Translations under genes and position numbers: made by a program
Notes under the pieces: model-generated
The model's input: the letters and a program-made list of their open reading frames with translations, nothing else
Database searches by the model: none
Told to the model about the DNA's origin: nothing
Shown here: positions 43,226-51,871 of the stretch, piece after piece
How the letters are laid out: every line of letters starts with the position of its first letter
Position numbering within the stretch: position 1 is the stretch's first letter
DNA from: Gammaproteobacteria bacterium
GTDB lineage: Bacteria > Pseudomonadota > Gammaproteobacteria > JAJFKO01
Direction of reading: 5' to 3'
DNA: 64,000 bases
NCBI GenBank assembly: GCA_021773175.1
Contig: JAJFKO010000064.1
Location: 1-64,000 of the forward strand

Positions 43226-44239
43226 GTGTTTACCATAGCTAATCCATGGATCTTATTATTATTACCACTGCCATGGTTACTATGGCTGATTTTTCCAAGG
43301 TCTAAAGATAAGCCTTATAATGCTGCGATCCGCATCCCATTTTTCAATGATATTCAACAGCTTACGAAAAGAGCTCCAAAAGGTTTCGGTGCCCAGCGTT
43401 GGCGAGTTTGGTGGTTGAGCTTGATTTGGTTATTAGTCCTGATTGCTGCAAGTGGTCCACAATGGCTGGGTAAACCATTAGAATTACCACGTCACGGCCG
43501 TAATATTATGATGGCGATCGATTTATCCGATAGTATGCGTACACCGGATATGGAATTAAATGGGCAGCGTGTTGATAGGCTAACCATGGTGAAGCATATC
43601 GCGGATAAATTCATTCAACAGCGCTATGGTGACCGGGTTGGGCTTATTCTGTTTGGCTCAAAAGCTTATTTGCAGGCACCGCTGACCTTCGATCGCAAAA
43701 CCGTAATACAAATGTTGGATAATGCCGTCATTGGCTTAGCGGGTCCTCAAACTGCGATTGGTGATGCGCTTGGTTTGGCAATCAAACAGTTAATTAAACA
43801 GCCGAAGAATAGTCGTATATTAGTATTATTGACTGATGGTGTTAATACTGCTGGTTATGTTTGGCCATTAGCCGCGGCGAAAGTTGCCGCAGCAAATAAT
43901 GTAAAAATTTATGCTATTCGTATTGGCTCAAATCAACCGATGTATTATAAAATTTTGGGTGGACGCCAATTATTGAATCCAGGTGTTGAAAAAGGTATTG
44001 AGACTTTACAGAAAATTGCCAAGATGACTGGTGGTTTATTTTTCCGAGCGCGCGATGGCTTGAGTTTATCGAAAGCTTATCAAGCGATCGATAAACTGGA
44101 AAAAGTTTCTGGTAAGAAAACCACGATTAGACCGATAACACCGTTATATCCTTGGTTTCTAGGTGCAGCATTATTATTATCAATGCTATTATTTTTACGC
44201 AATGTGGTGATAAATTTAAAACGTTATGAACACAATTAA
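43226..44239 (+). CDS. batA: BatA-like von Willebrand factor A membrane protein
   Basis: A 337-residue protein with two N-terminal membrane segments (MFTIANPWILLLLPLPWLLW and WLSLIWLLVLIAASGP), a VWA domain and a C-terminal membrane segment (PWFLGAALLLSMLLFL). The MIDAS is intact: DLSDSM. Bat proteins support aerotolerance or envelope stress in several bacteria. GTG at 43226 with GCAGGG upstream is preferred to a TTG at 43178. It heads batA-batB-batC-batD with overlapping ends. The usual moxR and DUF58 genes are missing upstream, where the MarR-GNAT gene lies. Confidence 0.88.
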   Translation: MFTIANPWILLLLPLPWLLWLIFPRSKDKPYNAAIRIPFFNDIQQLTKRAPKGFGAQRWRVWWLSLIWLLVLIAASGPQWLGKPLELPRHGRNIMMAIDLSDSMRTPDMELNGQRVDRLTMVKHIADKFIQQRYGDRVGLILFGSKAYLQAPLTFDRKTVIQMLDNAVIGLAGPQTAIGDALGLAIKQLIKQPKNSRILVLLTDGVNTAGYVWPLAAAKVAAANNVKIYAIRIGSNQPMYYKILGGRQLLNPGVEKGIETLQKIAKMTGGLFFRARDGLSLSKAYQAIDKLEKVSGKKTTIRPITPLYPWFLGAALLLSMLLFLRNVVINLKRYEHN

Positions 44240-45245
44240 TTATTATATGAGTCAATTACATTTCTTGCGACCCGAATGGTTTTGGGCATTAGTGCCGTTA
44301 GCACTATTATTAATGTTCATGGTGAAAACGATGCGCAACAGCAACCAATGGCAGCAAGTTTGCGATAAACACTTATTGCCACACTTATTGGTAGCAACAC
44401 AGCAGCGTCGACAGTATTTGCCATTAATCATATTAGCATTAGCGTGGTTGATCAGTGTTACAGCATTAGCGGGTCCAACCTGGCAGAAAAAAGCATTATC
44501 AGTATATGAAAGTAATACAGCCAATGTCATTGTGCTGGATATGTCGCAAGCAATGAATGCTAAAGATATTAAACCGTCACGATTGCAACGTGCTAAATTT
44601 AAAATCATCGATTTATTAAATCATATCGATGATGGTTTGGTCGGCATGATTGCGTTTACTTCAGAACCATTTGTCGTTACCCCCATTACCCGCGATGCCA
44701 GTGTCATTGCTAAATTAGTGCCAGCTTTGAATAGTCATATCATGCCAACTTTTGGGGTGAATATTGCTGTTGCATTACAAAAAGCGGCACAGTTAATCAA
44801 ACAAAGTGGTGGTAAGCATGGCAACATTATTTTATTAACAGCGAATACACCTACCCAAGCTGCATTACAGATTGCCAAGAAAATTGAAAAGCAAGGCGAC
44901 CGTATTTCAGTATTAGGTATGGGCACCACAGAGGGCGCGCCAGTACCGATGCGTCAAGGTGGTTTTGTGACGAATGATCATGGTGATGTTGTTGTTAGTC
45001 GTCTAGATCCGAAGGCTTTAGCAACATTAGCTGAAGAGGGTAATGGCATATACATTAATTTTACTGAGACCGATAGAGACGTTAACAAGCTCGCAGATTT
45101 TGTTAATCATGATTTTGTGGAGCAGAATCAAAAAACCAAAGATAAGTTGGAACTTTGGGTCGACGATGGGCACTGGTTAATACTACCTTTACTACTCATT
45201 GTTTTATTATCATTTCGAAGTGGGTGGTTGGAAAATGTATCGTAA
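44226..45245 (+). CDS. batB: BatB-like von Willebrand factor A membrane protein
   Basis: A 339-residue protein (or 332 from the ATG at 44247, starting MSQLHFLRPEWFW) with two N-terminal membrane helices, a VWA domain and one C-terminal helix (WLILPLLLIVLLSF). The MIDAS reads DMSQAM, so the second serine of D-x-S-x-S is alanine, which may weaken metal binding. Overlaps batA by 14 bases and batC by 11, indicating one operon. Confidence 0.88.
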   Translation: MNTINYYMSQLHFLRPEWFWALVPLALLLMFMVKTMRNSNQWQQVCDKHLLPHLLVATQQRRQYLPLIILALAWLISVTALAGPTWQKKALSVYESNTANVIVLDMSQAMNAKDIKPSRLQRAKFKIIDLLNHIDDGLVGMIAFTSEPFVVTPITRDASVIAKLVPALNSHIMPTFGVNIAVALQKAAQLIKQSGGKHGNIILLTANTPTQAALQIAKKIEKQGDRISVLGMGTTEGAPVPMRQGGFVTNDHGDVVVSRLDPKALATLAEEGNGIYINFTETDRDVNKLADFVNHDFVEQNQKTKDKLELWVDDGHWLILPLLLIVLLSFRSGWLENVS

Positions 45246-46263
45246 TAAAAAAACTTTTTCCATTATTACCATCTTATTGGCTTTATTCATTATGCAAAGC
45301 GCTAATGCTTTTACCTGGGCTGATCTGTGGCAGCGTACCGATCAACAAGCAAGCCAAGCGTTAAAGCAAGGTAAACCACAGCAAGCGGTAAAACTATTTA
45401 AGCAGCCAAACTGGAAAGCCGTGGCACAATATCGTGCTGGTGAATATGCTAAAGCAGCGCAAGAACTTACAAAGCTTAATACGCCTTACGCGCATTATAA
45501 TCGTGGTAATGCTTTAGCGTTACAAAAGAAATATAAAGCCGCTATCGAAGCTTATAACCAAGCATTAAAATCAAAACCAACGTTTGCTAATGCGGAATAC
45601 AATAAGAAAGTCGTTGAGAAGCTATTACAACAACAGCAAAAGAAAAATCAAAACAAGCAATCCTCCTCTAAACAAAATAAGAATAAAAACAAAGATCAAA
45701 AACAGCAGCAGAAACAACAAAAAAATAATCAACAATCGCAGCAACAGAAATCTGGCCAAGGTCAGCAGAATAAATCACAGCAATCAAAATCAGGGCAACA
45801 GCAAAAAAACAGTTCACAACACAGTCCACAGAGTAATAAAAAACAACAGCAGCAGAAACCAGAAAATTCAAAGGGTGATCAGCCGCAAAATAATAAACAG
45901 CAAAACAAGCAGCAGAAAAATCAAAACAAGCCACAAGCAGCTAAACACAATGGGCAAAACAATAAAGCTCAGCAACAACCACAGCAGCAAGGCAATCAAC
46001 AAAAGTCGCCAGCGAAATCACAACCTAAACCACAACCAGCTAGCGCAAATAAGAGCAAACAAGCAAGCAAGATGCAAAAACCGCAGACAAAAGCACAGCC
46101 GGCATCTGGCACACCAAAACCAAGTAAGTTAAGTAAAAAACAGCAGTTAAAGAATTTACAATTACAACAATGGTTAAAGCAGATCCCAGACAATCCTGGA
46201 GGCTTATTAAAGAATCAATTTTATTTACAATATCAACGTCGCTTGCAAGAGCAGGGTGAATAA
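45235..46263 (+). CDS. batC: BatC-like TPR protein with a Gln/Asn/Lys-rich tail
   Basis: A 342-residue protein with signal peptide MYRNKKTFSIITILLALFIM. Residues about 30-130 are two or three TPR units (AVAQYRAGEYAKAAQEL, AHYNRGNALALQKKYKAAIEAYNQAL, FANAEYNKKVVEKLL). Residues 135-295 are Gln/Asn/Lys/Ser-rich low complexity, longer than in typical BatC/BatE relatives. A final short segment (about 300-342) is ordered. It presumably scaffolds the Bat complex in the periplasm. Confidence 0.85.
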   Translation: MYRNKKTFSIITILLALFIMQSANAFTWADLWQRTDQQASQALKQGKPQQAVKLFKQPNWKAVAQYRAGEYAKAAQELTKLNTPYAHYNRGNALALQKKYKAAIEAYNQALKSKPTFANAEYNKKVVEKLLQQQQKKNQNKQSSSKQNKNKNKDQKQQQKQQKNNQQSQQQKSGQGQQNKSQQSKSGQQQKNSSQHSPQSNKKQQQQKPENSKGDQPQNNKQQNKQQKNQNKPQAAKHNGQNNKAQQQPQQQGNQQKSPAKSQPKPQPASANKSKQASKMQKPQTKAQPASGTPKPSKLSKKQQLKNLQLQQWLKQIPDNPGGLLKNQFYLQYQRRLQEQGE

Positions 46264-46265
46264 GC

Positions 46266-48062
46266 ATGGGCAAGAAATTAAACATAACAATATTTATATT
46301 TTTATTACTAACATTAAGCTTGCAATGTTTAGCTGCAGGATTAAAGGCAAAAATTGATAGTCATCAAATTGCAGTTGGACAATCATTTAATTTAACGTTA
46401 GCAACACACCAAAACACATCAACATCACCAGACTTACGCGTATTAGAAAAATCGTTTTATATCTTTGGCCAATCAAAAGGAGTCTCTATTTCTAGTATTA
46501 ATGGTAAAACGTCGATGAAGAAATACTGGATTATTACTTTGATGCCAAAGCATAAAGGTAAAATTATAATTCCATCGATACATGCTGGCAGTTTGAGTTC
46601 AAAACCGATTTCAATTACTGTCAGCAAAAAGACCGCCCAGAATAAAAGGCTTCAACACGCTAAAGAGATATTCTTAAAAGAATCAATACATCCGCTTACC
46701 GCCTATGTGCAAGGCCAAGTGCTTTATACAGTAAAGCTTTATTCGAAAGTGTTTTTCACCAATGCGCGCTTAACGTCGCCAGTTGCAGATGATGCTAATA
46801 TCCAGCCATTAGGGCGTTCGTTACAATATCAAGCAACCGTAGATGGAGACTTATATCAAGTTGTCGAACAACGTTTCGTATTATTTCCACAGAAAAGTGG
46901 CGAATTAACTATTAAACCACCGGTCTTTACGGCCTATGTTGATAAAAATAATTCTGCCTCTATGCCACCATCATATCGCCGCTTTTTTAATAATCCATTT
47001 GGTTCTCCAATTAAAATTACTGGTCGCAAAATTAAGCTCAATGTTCATGCTATTCCAGCAAATATCTCCGTTGACCAATGGTTACCAGCAAAAAATATCA
47101 AGCTTGAGCAAACATGGTCAAAACCATTAAGCTCTGTGCATGTGGGTGAACCGATCACGAGGACTATTACTATTTACGGAGAAGGTGTCACTGCTGAGCA
47201 ATTACCGAATGTAGGTAGTGCAAACATTGCAGGTATTAACGTTTATCCTGATCAGCCTAAATTGAAAAATACCACCAGTGAGAAAGGGATCGTTGGTGTT
47301 CGCCAAGTTAAAATTGCAATGATTCCCAACAACGCCGGTAATATTTCATTACCTGCGATTAAAGTGCATTGGTTTAATACCGCAACTGGCAAAAAACAAG
47401 TCGCGAGTTTAGGTGCACAAGTTTTACATGTAATGCCTACCATAGGGCAAGCAAAAAATTTAACACCAGCTGCGAAAATGCAGCACTTTCAACAAGCGGC
47501 TACCAGTCAAAACACACCGACATCAGCAGCCGTGACGAAGCCTCCAATTGTTAAAGAAAAAGTTAAAACGAAGATTGTCGATGTTTATTCGAATTGGCCA
47601 TGGATTGTTGCAGTTATTTTTGCTTTATTGTGGTTACTAACCATGATGATTTGGTTGCGGTCAAAACGTAAAAATAAAACCAAATCAGCTAGCAAACCTG
47701 TTGTTGAAAAAACATCGCGTGCAACAATAAGGCATAAAGCCGTAAAAGCGATTGAAAATATCCAAGCCGCTTGTGAAGAACATGATGTTGATAAACTCCA
47801 AAAAGCGTTGTTATTCTGGGGGCGTAATCAATGGCCAGAAGTAACATTGACAAATATAGGTGACATTAAGCATTTTATAAAATCCAAAGAATTAAATAGT
47901 TTTATCGATCAATTAAATCGACTGCGTTATTACCCAGAAGAAAAAACCGATTTTGATTTTCAAGCGTTCTATAAAATTTTTGTTGATGTGCATACAGAGT
48001 TGCAATCTAACGACGAAGATGATGCTAATGATTTGCCTCCATTAAATTTATTACAAGACTAA
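46266..48062 (+). CDS. batD: BatD-like oxygen-tolerance protein
   Basis: A 598-residue protein with signal peptide (KLNITIFIFLLLTLSLQCLA then AGLKAKID). A beta-rich periplasmic part of about 400 residues contains LTAYVQGQVLYTVKLYSK and GEPITRTITIYGEGVTAEQLP, both typical of BatD. One membrane helix (about 440-460, WPWIVAVIFALLWLLTMMIW) precedes a cytoplasmic helical end. Length fits the family. Starts 2 bases after batC. Confidence 0.9.
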   Translation: MGKKLNITIFIFLLLTLSLQCLAAGLKAKIDSHQIAVGQSFNLTLATHQNTSTSPDLRVLEKSFYIFGQSKGVSISSINGKTSMKKYWIITLMPKHKGKIIIPSIHAGSLSSKPISITVSKKTAQNKRLQHAKEIFLKESIHPLTAYVQGQVLYTVKLYSKVFFTNARLTSPVADDANIQPLGRSLQYQATVDGDLYQVVEQRFVLFPQKSGELTIKPPVFTAYVDKNNSASMPPSYRRFFNNPFGSPIKITGRKIKLNVHAIPANISVDQWLPAKNIKLEQTWSKPLSSVHVGEPITRTITIYGEGVTAEQLPNVGSANIAGINVYPDQPKLKNTTSEKGIVGVRQVKIAMIPNNAGNISLPAIKVHWFNTATGKKQVASLGAQVLHVMPTIGQAKNLTPAAKMQHFQQAATSQNTPTSAAVTKPPIVKEKVKTKIVDVYSNWPWIVAVIFALLWLLTMMIWLRSKRKNKTKSASKPVVEKTSRATIRHKAVKAIENIQAACEEHDVDKLQKALLFWGRNQWPEVTLTNIGDIKHFIKSKELNSFIDQLNRLRYYPEEKTDFDFQAFYKIFVDVHTELQSNDEDDANDLPPLNLLQD

Positions 48063-48082
48063 GTTGAAAAAAAGGATTAGCT

Positions 48083-48895
48083 ATGCCTACCTATGCTATA
48101 GGCGACATACAGGGATGCTATGATGAATTTAGGGCTCTATTAGAGCTGATTAAATTCGATAGCGCTAAAGATCAATTATGGTTAGCGGGTGATTTAGTTA
48201 ATCGCGGTCCTAAATCACTAGAGGTATTACGCTTTTGTAAACAATTGCAGCCACAACCTATCGTTGTTCTTGGTAATCATGATGTGTTTTCACTTGCAGT
48301 TATGCAAGGCTTATTAGCTCAGAGTAAACACGATACACTTACCCCGTTAGTAGAAGCAGACGATATTACAGAGCTTTGGGATTGGTTGCGGTCACAAAAA
48401 CTTTTTCATTATGATGCTAGTTTAAATGCTTGCATGGTGCATGCAGGAATTCCCCCACAGTGGGATATCGCAAAAACCCAACAGTTAGCGAAAGAGGTTG
48501 AAACAGTTCTTCAAAATGAACATTGCCAAGACTTTTTAAGCGTCATGGAAGGCAACAAGCCCTCTCTTTGGCAAGATGACTTACAAGGTCATGATAGGAT
48601 ACGCTGTATTGTAAATTATCTTACGCGATTACGTTTTTGTGATAGCCAAGGTTGTATGGAACTAGAGACTAAAACGCAGATTGGTACGCAACCAGAAGGT
48701 TTCTATCCATGGTTTAGAATGAAAAACCGAAAAGTTACTCAAACAACAATTGTTTTTGGCCACTGGGCGGCGTTAGGAGGGCAGTTAGAAGAAGCCAATG
48801 TGGTTGGTGTTGATACGGGGTGTGTCTGGGGGCGTTATTTATCGGCCTATTGTCTTGAAGAGAAAACTTGGTTCCGAATTCCCGCTATAAAGTGA
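48083..48895 (+). CDS. apaH: Bis(5'-nucleosyl)-tetraphosphatase, symmetrical
   Basis: A 270-residue PPP-family phosphatase that splits Ap4A into two ADP. Motifs: YAIGDIQGCYDEF (GDxQG), LAGDLVNRGPKSLEVL (GDxVxRG), VVLGNHDVFSL (GNHD), MVHAGIPPQWD and FGHWAALGG. AAAAAGG before the ATG. Usually linked to ksgA and apaG; here it follows batD by 20 bases and may be read with that operon. Confidence 0.97.
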   Translation: MPTYAIGDIQGCYDEFRALLELIKFDSAKDQLWLAGDLVNRGPKSLEVLRFCKQLQPQPIVVLGNHDVFSLAVMQGLLAQSKHDTLTPLVEADDITELWDWLRSQKLFHYDASLNACMVHAGIPPQWDIAKTQQLAKEVETVLQNEHCQDFLSVMEGNKPSLWQDDLQGHDRIRCIVNYLTRLRFCDSQGCMELETKTQIGTQPEGFYPWFRMKNRKVTQTTIVFGHWAALGGQLEEANVVGVDTGCVWGRYLSAYCLEEKTWFRIPAIK

Positions 48896-48972
48896 TTTGC
48901 CAACAACATTAAGCAATGTTATTGTTTGCGCTAATTGCAGCGGATGATCGAATAATAATAGGGAGCAAAATT

Positions 48973-49557
48973 TTGTTTAAATTTCTCAATAAAGTTTTTC
49001 AAAACTTATTATGGTATAGCCGTTTAGTTATTTTAATTGCGGTCATTACTGGGATTATTTCAACCTTTATTATGGTATTTATTGGTGCTGCAGATTTATT
49101 TTTCTCTTTTCAAAATATCTTTAAACTTTTTACCGGCAGTGTTGCCTTTGATGCCTTAAATAAAAATATCATCGGCCATATTATTAGTTCAGTCGATGCC
49201 TTCTTAATCGCAACTGTGCTATTGATTTTCAGTATTGGTCTCTATGAATTATTCATCAGTAAAATCGAGCAAATTGAAGATTATAAAAATCACGCGGGTA
49301 TCTTAGCGGTAGATAGTCTCGAACAACTCAAAGAAAAACTTGCGAAAGTCATCATCATGATCCTGATCGTTAGCTTTTTTCAAAAAGCGGTAAATATCCA
49401 TTATAAAGATGCAATGGATCTACTCTATCTTGGTGTCGGTATCTTCTTAGTGTCATTGGCCGTGTATTTCACGCATGGAGATAATAAGGATAAGAAGCGT
49501 AAACATCATCATCACAATCATCGTCAACAGCAGCATAAAAATGTTAATAATGCCTGA
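48973..49557 (+). CDS. YqhA/UPF0114-family inner-membrane protein
   Basis: A protein with four hydrophobic segments, starting NKVFQNLLWYSRLVILIAVITG and including SFFQKAVNIHYKDAMDLLYLGVGIFLVSLAVYF in outline. This is the UPF0114 pattern. The tail is His/Lys-rich (KRKHHHHNHRQQQHK), a possible metal-binding end. TTG at 48973 has GGGAG at 48961 and gives a 194-residue protein near family length; the ATG at 48916 has no ribosome site. Role unknown. Confidence 0.8.
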   Translation: MFKFLNKVFQNLLWYSRLVILIAVITGIISTFIMVFIGAADLFFSFQNIFKLFTGSVAFDALNKNIIGHIISSVDAFLIATVLLIFSIGLYELFISKIEQIEDYKNHAGILAVDSLEQLKEKLAKVIIMILIVSFFQKAVNIHYKDAMDLLYLGVGIFLVSLAVYFTHGDNKDKKRKHHHHNHRQQQHKNVNNA

Positions 49558-49582
49558 GGATTAACGTTATTAAAGCATAATG

Positions 49583-49646
49583 CGACTATTATATATTGGA
49601 ATATTGATTAGCCAAGACTATTTGATATTCCAATATATAATAGTCG
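49583..49646. repeat. Perfect 22-bp inverted repeat
   Basis: Arms 49583-49604 and 49625-49646 are exact reverse complements (outer bases CGACTATT / AATAGTCG) with a 20-base loop. It may terminate the YqhA-like gene, though no T tract follows. The arm length is unusual for a terminator. Confidence 0.7.
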
Positions 49647-49775
49647 GTATGCAGGTGAATAATATGCTTGAGGACATACATATCTAACTGTAAATCATGG
49701 CCAAGCTTGACTATTTGTGGCAAATAATTTACCATATTATTTTTGTCAGTGTTTGACGTGCGGTGTGTTTGTCTT

Positions 49776-51776
49776 ATGAGAAAAAGATCTGGAAGTAAAG
49801 CATCTTCAAAAGACGGTGCCGAGAAATCATCTCCAAAAGGCGGTGTCAGGAAAGCATCACCACCAAAGGAATCTCGCCCTCCTAGACGACCTGGTCGTCA
49901 TAGCATACCGAGGCGCTTTTTAACGATAGGTAGAAGAAGCCGAGGCCTATCAATCGATCATTGTAGTGCCATTATTGATGCGAAGCTAGTTGATCTGCCA
50001 GATAATGAATTGCTTCAAGAGCTTCAACGTTTAATTAATAGAATACAAAAATTCTCATCCTGCTCGCCTGAACAACAGCTTATCGATATATTAAACTTCA
50101 ATTATAAAATTAAATCTTTTCAAAAAAATACTCAAGATATAAAAGCGCTTAATCTCGACAAAATTATTAAAACATTGCAACAAAATTTAGCGCAACTCCG
50201 CTTAAATGCAATAAAGTATCTACAGAACTTGCCAAATGAATCACGTCAAAAATTTATTGTTAAATTACACTTCATATTAAAAGCAATGTTTGCTGATAGT
50301 GAACATACCATAGTGTTACCAGAGAAATCTAAGAAGTTCTCAAAGCTGAAAGCTCGATTACAAGATGCCGTAAGCCGCAGTAATAAACTTGCTGATAATC
50401 AAGAAGTGTTGCAGAAAGCGATTGCTTTGCAAGCAGAGCTAGAATCGATTCTACTCGATGTTTTATTAGCGGAACATCCGGACTCTAAAACAGCAAATGA
50501 TGAGCTACTTACCTTTATACATATGTTAACAATGCGCTATGAAGAGGCTATGAAAAAGGTTAAGGGTACCTTAGGTCCAATCATAGTAGTTATCGAAGAA
50601 GCATTACTTGGCTTACAAGCTTACTTCACTGAAAATGTAACAGCTAAAGATCTACAATATTTATTTAAAGGTCATCCTGATTTAACGTGTGATTTACTCG
50701 GGAAAGCTAATAATCAGGTTTTTAGAGTCACGTCTAAGAAAACATCAGCAGCATTTATTTTACGTAATACCTGTCGCCCAGTTGTTGTGGATGCAGATGC
50801 AGAGCAGATTCCTTTTGAACTTTTGCCTGCAAATATTCGTGCTCATTTTCCACCAGTATATTATTCTAGAACCCTAGCATCTCCTGAGATGATAAAGAGG
50901 GACCCTCAAAATGTAAATCTAGCTTTGAATACAGTTGATATTGTTCCATGCTATCCAAGAGGTTCTTTGCTTGATTATGTTCGGTCAAAAGCCTTTACTT
51001 CTCTAACAGATAAAGAGAAAGCTTGTCGTTTGAATGGGTATCTAGAGCAAATTATTAATATAACAGTAAAGTTCTCTGAGCATTCATGGTGGCTTACTGA
51101 TATTAAAGGAGCAAACATATTACTTGATGAGCGTGATAGTATTAAAATTGCTGACCAAAAAAGTAAATACCAAGGCGACGCGTCACAGAAAATTAAAGTA
51201 TATGGTTCTAACTATCAAGATGCAGAGATAATTGAGTATGCATCTACTGCATATTTACCACCAGAATTGGAACGGCAAAATGGATATTCAACTATTGAAG
51301 CTCATGTCGTCTATACTATTGGTGCAACCTTTTATGAATTAGTGACGGGAACTTTGCCTTCGAAAGAACAGCCCGCTGATTTTGATCATGCTATATTTTC
51401 TTCTGGTAGTGGTAGGGTATTAAGATATTATTTAGAAGGTATGTTGGCACTTGAGCCAAGCAAAAGAAATGCATTAGCACAGTGTTCAAAAAATATTAAA
51501 TTAATGCAGGAAAAAACAGAAGCGCAGCGCAAACAAACTTTCAGGGCCAGTGTTGGCAGGCAATTTTTTGCAGGTATGAGTAGCGCTTCAGGAGCAAAAG
51601 CGAAAGTTAGCCAAGGTGCGTCACTTTTAGATATAAAGCCAAGTATGTTTGGACAAGGCAGGGGGCGAGGTCGACTTCAGCGTTCAAACTCATCATTACT
51701 TTCACATGAAAATCTACAACGTCATAGCAGATTAGCTCGAATGACTACAGCCACAGGAAAGAGTAAAAACTCATAA
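49776..51776 (+). CDS. Degenerate eukaryotic-like protein kinase, probable effector
   Basis: A 666-residue protein. The N terminus (1-60) is Ser/Lys/Arg-rich and disordered. Residues 65-290 are helical. Residues about 300-575 are a protein-kinase-like domain: LGKANNQVFRV (worn glycine loop), AAFILRN where Arg330 stands at the VAIK lysine position, SWWLTDIKGANILL (catalytic Asp442, Lys444, Asn447), IADQ (Asp460 of DFG), and TAYLPPELE (PPE for APE). The tail has GRGRGR and Ser-rich text. Activity is doubtful given the Lys-to-Arg change, if the alignment is right. No signal peptide; the frame can start 11 codons earlier at a TTG. Effector role is inference. Confidence 0.7.
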   Translation: MRKRSGSKASSKDGAEKSSPKGGVRKASPPKESRPPRRPGRHSIPRRFLTIGRRSRGLSIDHCSAIIDAKLVDLPDNELLQELQRLINRIQKFSSCSPEQQLIDILNFNYKIKSFQKNTQDIKALNLDKIIKTLQQNLAQLRLNAIKYLQNLPNESRQKFIVKLHFILKAMFADSEHTIVLPEKSKKFSKLKARLQDAVSRSNKLADNQEVLQKAIALQAELESILLDVLLAEHPDSKTANDELLTFIHMLTMRYEEAMKKVKGTLGPIIVVIEEALLGLQAYFTENVTAKDLQYLFKGHPDLTCDLLGKANNQVFRVTSKKTSAAFILRNTCRPVVVDADAEQIPFELLPANIRAHFPPVYYSRTLASPEMIKRDPQNVNLALNTVDIVPCYPRGSLLDYVRSKAFTSLTDKEKACRLNGYLEQIINITVKFSEHSWWLTDIKGANILLDERDSIKIADQKSKYQGDASQKIKVYGSNYQDAEIIEYASTAYLPPELERQNGYSTIEAHVVYTIGATFYELVTGTLPSKEQPADFDHAIFSSGSGRVLRYYLEGMLALEPSKRNALAQCSKNIKLMQEKTEAQRKQTFRASVGRQFFAGMSSASGAKAKVSQGASLLDIKPSMFGQGRGRGRLQRSNSSLLSHENLQRHSRLARMTTATGKSKNS

Positions 51777-51871
51777 CCTATTGTTATATAATGCTTTTCA
51801 CTGCCTAGCATTAAGTGAAATCTCGACTATACTCAAAAATAAAACGTTGATATTAAGTTGAGGAGATCATT

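Noticed and set aside
45650-46060. CAGCAG/AACAAA-rich stretch as a tandem repeat array
   Set aside because: The units are irregular and follow the Gln/Asn/Lys codons of batC; there are no fixed repeats or spacers, so it is neither a satellite nor a CRISPR array.
45584-46132. 182-codon frame inside batC
   Set aside because: Product of the Gln/Asn/Lys codon bias read in another frame; batC itself has the signal peptide and TPR units.
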